Part shown: piece by piece, positions 5,342 to 10,486 of the stretch
Numbering within the stretch: position 1 is the first letter of the stretch
Layout of the letters: each line of letters begins with the position of its first letter
Assembly (NCBI GenBank): GCA_937925895.1
Contig: CALANC010000374.1
Coordinates: 1 to 10,486, forward strand
Length of the DNA: 10,486 nt
Direction: 5' to 3'
Origin: an uncultured Desulfobacterales bacterium
Lineage (GTDB): Bacteria; Desulfobacterota; Desulfobacteria; Desulfobacterales; UBA11574
The notes under the pieces: generated by a model
Told to the model about the DNA's origin: nothing
Seen by the model: the letters and a program-made list of their open reading frames with translations, nothing else
Databases searched by the model: none
Translations under genes and position numbers: made by a program

Positions 5342-6550
5342 ATGCTCTTTTGGACAATCATCAAAGTTGCATTAAAAAGCCTGCAGGCGAACAAACTCCG
5401 AACTTTTTTAGCGATGTTGGGGATTATAATCGGTGTTGGGGCGGTAATCTCCATGTTAGCACTGGGGGCTGGAGCTCAGAAGCAGGTTTTGGAACGAATA
5501 GCTTCCATGGGTACCAACCTGTTGATCGTACACCCGGCACAACGCGGTTTCCGGGGAGTGATGTCCGAGGCATCGAACCGGCTAAAACTTGATGATTTAA
5601 AAGCCATACTCGAAAACGTCCAGGGTGTGTATCAGGTTGCCCCTGTCGTGAGAGGCAATACCCATATCAAATATTTTAACAAAAATATTCAAAGCAATGT
5701 GATCGGTTCATCTATGACCTATTTTCCTGTCAGAAATTATAAAATTGAAAATGGCAGGCCATTTACCGAAGGTGAAGTCGAGCGAAGGGCGAGGGTCGCG
5801 GTTATCGGTCCTGAAACAGCAAAAAACTTGTTCGGAGACAAGAATCCTGTCGGCGAAACGGTGAAAGTCAAGGGAATTAATTTTTCTGTCGTCGGTGTCA
5901 CAAAAGCCAAGGGAAGCCAGGGTTGGCGAAACCCTGACGATCAGGTAACCGTACCGTATAGTACAGCAATGAAGCAGTTGTTCGGTCTCGATCATATCCA
6001 AGAGATCGATATCCAGGCCATCGATGGTCATATGCTTGAGAAGGTACAGGTAGCCACAACGGCACTTCTCAGAAAGCGTCATCGATTGGCAGATGGGGAT
6101 GGGGATGATTTCCACTTTCATAACCAGGCGGAAATTGTTGAAACTGCCTCGGAAGTGACACGAACGTTTACCTTCCTTTTGGGCGGAATAGCATGTATCT
6201 CATTGCTCGTTGGAGGTATTGGGATTATGAACATCATGTTGGTTACCGTCACGGAAAGAACCAGGGAAATCGGGGTGCGAAAAGCCATTGGTGCAAAAGA
6301 CAGGGACATTCTTCTCCAGTTTCTTATTGAAGCAATTATTTTAAGTTTTATCGGGGGTGTCGTCGGGGTAGCACTCGGAATCGGGGCAGCTCAAATGATA
6401 GAAAAATGGACCCAATTTTTGACAGTGCCAAAGCTTTCGAGTATTCTAATTGCCCTTTCCTTTTCTGCCGCAGTGGGAATATTTTTTGGCTATTATCCCG
6501 CCCGGCGTGCAGCAATGCTCGACCCCATAGAAGCCCTACGCTACGAATAG
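5342..6550 (+). CDS. MacB-like ABC transporter permease (FtsX domain)
   Basis: A 402-residue inner-membrane permease with MacB topology: an N-terminal helix (about 19-42, after NKLRTFLAMLGIIIGVGAV), a large periplasmic MacB_PCD domain (about 45-272), and three C-terminal helices (276-301, 326-352, 366-386). It carries the coupling loop TERTREIGVRKAIGA (304-318) and the characteristic end PARRAAMLDPIEALRYE. These transporters work as mechanotransmitters that drive export from the periplasm through the adaptor and outer-membrane channel. ATG at 5342 is preferred, 7 nt after the ATPase stop; the frame is also open from a TTG at 5312 inside the ATPase gene, but that has no advantage. AAAGG lies 14 bases upstream of 5342, so translation may depend on coupling. 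No TolC-like gene follows. Confidence 0.94.
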   Translation: MLFWTIIKVALKSLQANKLRTFLAMLGIIIGVGAVISMLALGAGAQKQVLERIASMGTNLLIVHPAQRGFRGVMSEASNRLKLDDLKAILENVQGVYQVAPVVRGNTHIKYFNKNIQSNVIGSSMTYFPVRNYKIENGRPFTEGEVERRARVAVIGPETAKNLFGDKNPVGETVKVKGINFSVVGVTKAKGSQGWRNPDDQVTVPYSTAMKQLFGLDHIQEIDIQAIDGHMLEKVQVATTALLRKRHRLADGDGDDFHFHNQAEIVETASEVTRTFTFLLGGIACISLLVGGIGIMNIMLVTVTERTREIGVRKAIGAKDRDILLQFLIEAIILSFIGGVVGVALGIGAAQMIEKWTQFLTVPKLSSILIALSFSAAVGIFFGYYPARRAAMLDPIEALRYE

Positions 6551-6572
6551 GGCGCATTGCCAAAAAGAGCTC

Positions 6573-6788
6573 TTAGGAACATATTTGGGAACCTACCGCC
6601 TCCTTCCTGATCGCATCGACAAGCCAGTAATGTTTTTGTTTTTTCTCAAGTCTGAAGTAATAATCGCTCAACATTTGTGCTATGGTGGTTACCGGCAACC
6701 GCAGTTGCTCCTTTCCTGTCCATACCGCTATAACACCGTTATCGTGCCTGACCGTTTGGATATATTCTATATCCTGACCGTTTAGCAT
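6573..6788 (-). CDS. Small hypothetical protein (71 aa)
   Basis: A soluble 71-residue protein of unknown function. ATG at 6788-6786 is chosen because AAAGGGG (6800-6794) sits five bases before it, whereas the GTG at 6794 would overlap that site. The middle reads QTVRHDNGVIAVWTGKEQLRLPV, suggesting a beta hairpin. It is followed by an amphipathic helical stretch with YYFRLEKKQKHYWLVDAIRKEA. Aromatic content is high; there are no membrane segments or cysteine motifs (a single Cys near the end). It is convergent with the MacB permease gene (22-nt gap) and 386 nt downstream of rlpA on the same strand, so it probably has its own promoter. The excellent ribosome binding site and protein-like composition support a real gene; I do not recognise a family. 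Confidence 0.65.
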   Translation of the reverse strand: MLNGQDIEYIQTVRHDNGVIAVWTGKEQLRLPVTTIAQMLSDYYFRLEKKQKHYWLVDAIRKEAVGSQICS

Positions 6789-7174
6789 ATCCACCCCTTT
6801 CTCTGTTTCAGTTATAACTCATATTACAAGTGCCACGGGGATAAGCCCGCGGGAAAACTTTTAGGGTCTCTGCCGATGTGTGGGAGTTTTTTGATAATTG
6901 AGTGCAGTGTATATACGCCTAAGATACCACAGCAGATAAGCGCTCGTTCAACTTCGAAGATAGTGCATGCAATATTCATGCAAAATCAAACAGTTTGGTC
7001 GCTTCTTTAAATTTCAGCTAGTTAGCTTAACGACAAGGGAATTCATAAAAATAATTGTGTAATTCAAGTAATAAAACCTATTGAAACCAGGTTACATTAT
7101 GTAAATTATTTCACAAATATCAATCACAGGATGAGCATTAATTTTTGAGGTACGCTTTCGCTTCTATCCCGACC
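6789..7174. other. Intergenic region without a supported gene
   Basis: This 386-base, largely AT-rich spacer lies between rlpA and the 71-aa gene. It contains a GC-rich hairpin (CCACGGG 6833-6839 / CCCGCGG 6846-6852, one G-T pair) without a T-run, a TGCATG/CATGCA inverted repeat (6964-6982), and TTACAT-T-ATGTAA (7092-7104). A 44-codon plus-strand frame at 6876-7010 has a weak ribosome binding site but no recognisable protein character. No clear promoter for the 71-aa gene was found. Confidence 0.5.
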
Positions 7175-7825
7175 CTAAATTTGGATGGTTTCTACCAAAA
7201 CCTTGGCGGTTCCTTTTTTATAAAAGCCCAGTTTTCGAGCAGCACCGGCGCTTAGGTCAATTATCCGTCCTTTAACAAAAGGCCCTCGGTCATTTACTCT
7301 AACAATAATGCTTCGATGATTTTCTAAATTCGTCACCCGAACAAATATGGGTAGAGGTAAATGTTTATGAGCGGCGTTAAGACCATTTGGATCGAAAGCT
7401 TCCCCATTTGCCGTCATGTGTCCTCCTTTTTGGCGGAAGGTCTCATATCCGTACCAGGAAGCAATACCTTTTTTACGGTATCGTTTGGCTTGTTTAAAAG
7501 ACATGGGAACATATCTTTTCCCATTGACTACATAAGGCGATGTTTTGACACGACCCTGTCGAATCGCCTCTTTTGGAGTCAAACTATCAATTGATTCTAT
7601 CTCACTATGTGTTAAGGGCCAGCTGAGAGGGGCTTTGACCACCGTAAATGTAAATTTACCGACTTTATAGACGACCTTTCCAACACCTTTGGTCACTTGA
7701 TAGGTTAATTTGACCGTTCCTTTGGTCACTTTGTAAGTGGTTTTGAAGACACTACAAGATAAAAAGAACAGGCAGAAAGACAATGAAAAAACCCATATCA
7801 GGCGTTTATTTTTATCTCGCTTCAT
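7175..7825 (-). CDS. rlpA: RlpA-like lipoprotein with double-psi beta-barrel (no SPOR domain)
   Basis: A 216-residue predicted lipoprotein. Residues 9-23 are a hydrophobic signal ending FLSC, so C24 is probably lipidated (an imperfect lipobox with Phe at -3). Residues 29-61 hold three 11-residue repeats of the type TYKVTKGTVK. The RlpA double-psi beta-barrel spans about 119-214: IASWYG (121-126), TANGEAFDPNGLNAAHKHLP (138-157), VRVNDRGPF (175-183) and RIIDLS. E142, D145, H153 and D179 fall at conserved positions associated with lytic activity on denuded glycan strands in Pseudomonas RlpA. The C-terminal SPOR domain of classical RlpA is absent, so septal targeting by that route is not expected. 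The ATG lies one base after the comM-like stop with no visible ribosome binding site, so translation is likely coupled to that gene. Confidence 0.9.
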   Translation of the reverse strand: MKRDKNKRLIWVFSLSFCLFFLSCSVFKTTYKVTKGTVKLTYQVTKGVGKVVYKVGKFTFTVVKAPLSWPLTHSEIESIDSLTPKEAIRQGRVKTSPYVVNGKRYVPMSFKQAKRYRKKGIASWYGYETFRQKGGHMTANGEAFDPNGLNAAHKHLPLPIFVRVTNLENHRSIIVRVNDRGPFVKGRIIDLSAGAARKLGFYKKGTAKVLVETIQI

Positions 7826-7826
7826 T

Positions 7827-9374
7827 TTAAAAACGAATTATATGAGACGTTTTTCCTCTGTCCAGAGTTCGGTATTGGATTGCCTCGGAAACGTGGTCTA
7901 CTTGAATTTCAGTAGAACCCTCAAGATCTGCAATGGTTCTGGCAATCTTCAGTATTCTGTTGTAGGCCCTCGCAGAAAGGCCGAGTTTGTCAATAGCAGA
8001 TTCAAGAATACTGGATGAGGTTTTGTCTACCCGGCAGTGTTGTTTGATGTGTCTGTTAGCCATTTGAGCGTTGCAGTATATTTTTGTCCTTTTGAGTCGT
8101 TTAGATTGGATGCTCCGGGCGGCTACCACTCGCTTTCTGATTTTTTCTGAAGATTCTGCATCAAATTCATCCTTTAAATCCTTATATGGAACAGAAGGCA
8201 CCTCAACATGGATGTCAACCCGATCAAGCAAAGGACCGGAAATTTTGGATCGGTAGCGGTTAATCTGTTGGAATGTGCATCTGCACTCGTGCTTGGGATC
8301 AGAGAAATAACCACACAGACATGGATTCATCGCAGCCACCAGCATAAAGCTGGAAGGGTAGGTTATGGTGAGAGTCGCTCTGGAAATGGTTACCATGAGA
8401 TCTTCTAAAGGCTGTCGAAGTACTTCCAACACATTTTTTTTGAATTCAGAAAGCTCATCTAAAAAGAGGACACCATTATGCGCCATGCTTACTTCGCCGG
8501 GTTTGGGAATATGTCCTCCACCGATCAAACCTGCGTCTGATATGGTGTGATGAGGCGAACGAAACGGTCTTTGGGTTATTAATGCCTGGTTTTTCGGCAG
8601 CATTCCGACGACGCTGAATATTTTGGTAGTTTCAATGGCTTCATCAAATGTCATAGGTGGGAGTATCGTCGGAAGCCGCTTTGCCAGCATGGTTTTCCCC
8701 GAACCCGGTGGACCGATCATTATCAGGTTATGACCTCCTGCAGCAGCAATTTCCAGGGCCCTCTTAACGTGTTCCTGACCCTTGACTTCAGAAAAATCGA
8801 TTTCATATTTATTATCTGATCGAAAAATCTCGGTGATATCGGTTTTCATGGGTTTTATTTGGGTAAAACCTCGAAAAAAGTTTACCAGCTGTGAAAGGGT
8901 TTTAACAGGAAGAACTGAAATCCCTTCCACGACAGATGCCTCGCGGCTGTTGTCATAAGGGACAATTATTCCCGCATGGCCAGAACTCTTTGCAGCCAAC
9001 GCCATGGGTAAAGACCCCTTCACAGGCTTGATACGCCCGTCTAATGAAAGCTCACCTAAAACCAGGTATCTGGATACAATTTCCTGAGGGGCTATCCTGG
9101 TTGCAGTTAATATTCCCAAAGCGATCGGAAGGTCAAAACCTGTCCCTTCTTTTTTAATGTTGGCGGGGGCCAGATTGACCGTAATCCTGTCATCAGGGAA
9201 TCTATAACCAGAGTTATTAATTGCAGACTTGACGCGTTCTTTGCTTTCTTTAACAGATGCTTCTGGAAGTCCTACCGTAGTAAAGGTAGGGAGGCCTGAG
9301 GTAATATCTACTTCCACTTCTACAATGAACGCATCGATGCCAATAACAGCGCTGCTTAAAACTTTTGCTAGCAC
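7827..9374 (-). CDS. comM: YifB/ComM-type AAA+ protein (Mg-chelatase-like)
   Basis: A 515-residue YifB family protein, close to the usual 500-510. In naturally transformable Gram-negative species ComM is a hexameric helicase that extends branch migration of integrating DNA; in most bacteria its role is untested. Numbering from the GTG at 9374-9372, chosen because GGAGG (9383-9379) lies four bases upstream: an N-terminal ChlI/Lon-like domain (1-170, with [18 protein letters not shown]), Walker A GPPGSGKT (221-228), Walker B VLFLDE (302-307), a cysteine cluster C352, C354, C364, C366 (likely zinc), arginine finger in LDRVD (383-387) and the C-terminal domain ([18 protein letters not shown], 467-484). 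The frame is open to 9443 but the added 23 residues have no ribosome binding site. It is divergent from lpxC and overlaps rlpA expression. Confidence 0.95.
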   Translation of the reverse strand: MLAKVLSSAVIGIDAFIVEVEVDITSGLPTFTTVGLPEASVKESKERVKSAINNSGYRFPDDRITVNLAPANIKKEGTGFDLPIALGILTATRIAPQEIVSRYLVLGELSLDGRIKPVKGSLPMALAAKSSGHAGIIVPYDNSREASVVEGISVLPVKTLSQLVNFFRGFTQIKPMKTDITEIFRSDNKYEIDFSEVKGQEHVKRALEIAAAGGHNLIMIGPPGSGKTMLAKRLPTILPPMTFDEAIETTKIFSVVGMLPKNQALITQRPFRSPHHTISDAGLIGGGHIPKPGEVSMAHNGVLFLDELSEFKKNVLEVLRQPLEDLMVTISRATLTITYPSSFMLVAAMNPCLCGYFSDPKHECRCTFQQINRYRSKISGPLLDRVDIHVEVPSVPYKDLKDEFDAESSEKIRKRVVAARSIQSKRLKRTKIYCNAQMANRHIKQHCRVDKTSSSILESAIDKLGLSARAYNRILKIARTIADLEGSTEIQVDHVSEAIQYRTLDRGKTSHIIRF

Positions 9375-9726
9375 GAATCCTCCTTTTGAAGCGTACTTTT
9401 TAAATAGGGTACGAAACGTAATATAGTTTGTAACACATAGCAAATGGCTAGGGTTAGAACAATACTATTATTTGGTCTTTTATCGGAAGCACAAAATGAT
9501 TATATGATGGTACCGCCAGGGCGAAAACTTTATTTAAATTTTGCCTTGGGAAAAATATTATCCAGCAGATCTCCAATGTAGACCGCGATCAAAATTAGAG
9601 TGTGAAACTTGGGTTATAAGATTTAACTTGATTCTTATTGGGTTAATCGATATTTATTAAAGTTAAAATGGATTTCCATTTCCATCAACTATTTTGATCT
9701 TAGGCAGAATATTGCCCGGAATTTTT
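9375..9726. other. Divergent intergenic region between comM and lpxC
   Basis: 352 bases, AT-rich, should carry both promoters. A weak lpxC candidate is TTGATT (9628-9633), 17 bases, TATTTA (9651-9656). An imperfect inverted repeat lies at 9516-9549 (CCAGGGCGAAAA / TTTTGCCTTGG) with no T-run after it. A 45-codon plus-strand frame at 9444-9581 has no ribosome binding site and is not supported as a gene. Confidence 0.5.
9379..9383 (-). promoter_or_regulatory. Ribosome binding site deciding the comM-like GTG start
   Basis: GGAGG on the minus strand, four bases before the GTG at 9374. It places the start after the upstream in-frame codons and matches the usual N-terminus of the family. Confidence 0.8.
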
Positions 9727-10486
9727 ATGCATTTTTTTCAAAGAACCATAGCCAGGCCGGTTAGCTGCTCGGGGGTGGGCGTTCACTCCGGAGAAGTTGC
9801 CAATTTGACCTTAAAGCCAGCGCCCGTCAATCATGGAATCAAGTTTACTAGAACGGATCTTCCCGACTGTCCAAGTATAGCTGCCCACTTTAGCAAGGTT
9901 GTCGATACAAGTTGGGCAACGGTTATAGGGTACGAAGGATTTATTGTTTCCACAATCGAGCATCTCATGGCCAGTTTTGCAGGGTTATCCATCGATAACG
10001 CGCTTGTTGAGATAGATACCTATGAGATGCCGATTATGGACGGCAGCGCCGGCCCGTTTACAGCATTAATAAGAGAGGCTGGTGTCGAGGAGCAAGAAGC
10101 GCCGAGATGTTTTTTCCTGGTAAAAGAGCCGATTGAATTGAAAAACGACGAAACATCCGTATGCGCATACCCGCACCCAAATTACAAGATTACTTGCACC
10201 ATCGAGTACGATCATTCCCTTATCAAAAAGCAGTCCTATTCAGCAGATGTTTCAAGCCATATGTTTGAGCGTGAAATCTGCAGAGCAAGAACATTTGGTT
10301 TTCTTCATGAGTACGAATATTTGAAAAGCTACGGCTTGGCCCGAGGAGTTTCTCTGGAAAACGTGATTGTAATCGATGATCAAAAGGTTATTAATGACAA
10401 CGGCTTACGCTATAAGGATGAGTTTGTGAGACATAAGTTTCTTGATTGTATCGGCGACTTTTCATTACTCGGTATGCCTATTTTGG
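9727..10486 (+). CDS. lpxC: LpxC, UDP-3-O-acyl-N-acetylglucosamine deacetylase, C-terminus cut by window edge
   Basis: LpxC catalyses the committed step of lipid A synthesis: zinc-dependent removal of the acetyl group from UDP-3-O-acyl-GlcNAc in the cytoplasm. 253 residues are visible of roughly 300. Conserved features are RTI...SGVGVHSG (6-22), the STIEHLMA motif with E78 and H79 (same numbers as catalytic E78 and zinc ligand H79 in E. coli), MDGSAGPF (104-111), RARTFGF (186-192), LARG (204-207), and HKFLDCIGD (236-244) with zinc ligands H236 and D240. The final catalytic histidine lies outside the window. ATG at 9727 begins the standard N-terminus; its ribosome binding site (CGGA) is weak. 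It is divergent from comM and not beside ftsZ or other lpx genes in the visible DNA. Presence of lpxC shows the cell makes lipopolysaccharide. Confidence 0.97.
   Translation, partial: MHFFQRTIARPVSCSGVGVHSGEVANLTLKPAPVNHGIKFTRTDLPDCPSIAAHFSKVVDTSWATVIGYEGFIVSTIEHLMASFAGLSIDNALVEIDTYEMPIMDGSAGPFTALIREAGVEEQEAPRCFFLVKEPIELKNDETSVCAYPHPNYKITCTIEYDHSLIKKQSYSADVSSHMFEREICRARTFGFLHEYEYLKSYGLARGVSLENVIVIDDQKVINDNGLRYKDEFVRHKFLDCIGDFSLLGMPIL

Noticed and set aside
6565..6574. AAGAGCTCTT palindrome between the MacB permease and the 71-aa gene
   Set aside because: Short, overlaps the stop codon of the 71-aa gene, and lacks terminator features.
6827..6836. TGGCAC on the minus strand as a sigma-54 -24 element for the 71-aa gene
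   Set aside because: No TTGC element at the required -12 spacing.
6833..6852. GC-rich hairpin as an intrinsic terminator
   Set aside because: No T-run follows on either strand, and it is not placed directly after a gene on either strand.
6876..7010. 44-codon plus-strand frame in the spacer before rlpA's end
   Set aside because: Only a weak upstream AGGG and no protein-like features; treated as chance.
9375..9443. N-terminal extension of the ComM-like protein
   Set aside because: GGAGG directly before the GTG at 9374 and the usual family N-terminus indicate the shorter form.
9444..9581. 45-codon plus-strand frame between comM and lpxC
   Set aside because: No ribosome binding site and no recognisable protein pattern; it lies in the expected promoter region.

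Overview
The window looks like chromosomal DNA from a Gram-negative, sulfate-reducer-type Desulfobacterota bacterium (Desulfobacteraceae-like). This is judged by eye from lpxC (hence lipopolysaccharide), a MacAB-type envelope transporter, an RlpA-type lipoprotein, moderate GC with AT-rich spacers, and small proteins that resemble ones I associate with that group. No tRNA, rRNA, CRISPR array, intact insertion sequence or phage gene was seen.

Layout. (1) 1-1484, minus strand: three co-directional genes in transcription order: a 145-aa conserved protein of unknown function with a CxxC motif, a single-domain CULT protein (the thalidomide-binding fold of cereblon), and an ADP-ribosylglycohydrolase running off the left edge. 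(2) 1598-2379, plus strand: a near-consensus sigma-70-type promoter, a 45-aa four-cysteine protein, and a two-helix DUF4190-type membrane protein that seems to have lost an N-terminal zinc ribbon to an in-frame stop. (3) 2464-2927, minus strand: a thioredoxin-reductase-like flavoprotein gene with a large internal deletion, preceded by a nested inverted repeat. (4) 3260-6550, plus strand: a promoter/palindrome and a tightly packed three-gene MacA / MacB-ATPase / MacB-permease operon. (5) 6573-9374, minus strand: a 71-aa unknown protein, an RlpA-like lipoprotein, and a YifB/ComM-type AAA+ protein directly upstream of rlpA with a 1-nt gap. (6) 9727-end, plus strand: lpxC, divergent from comM and cut by the right edge.

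How the genes fit together. The MacAB-type operon forms an inner-membrane ABC exporter with a periplasmic adaptor; its outer-membrane channel must be encoded elsewhere. lpxC (lipid A synthesis) and rlpA (peptidoglycan/septum) are envelope functions, but comM concerns DNA, so the right half is a set of separate units rather than one pathway. The left block is the most intriguing. CULT domains bind cyclic imide and uracil-like ligands in an aromatic cage, and this protein keeps all the cage tryptophans and zinc cysteines at human-cereblon spacing. It lies just upstream of, and on the same strand as, an ADP-ribose-removing enzyme. The 1.9-3.0 kb stretch shows gene decay.
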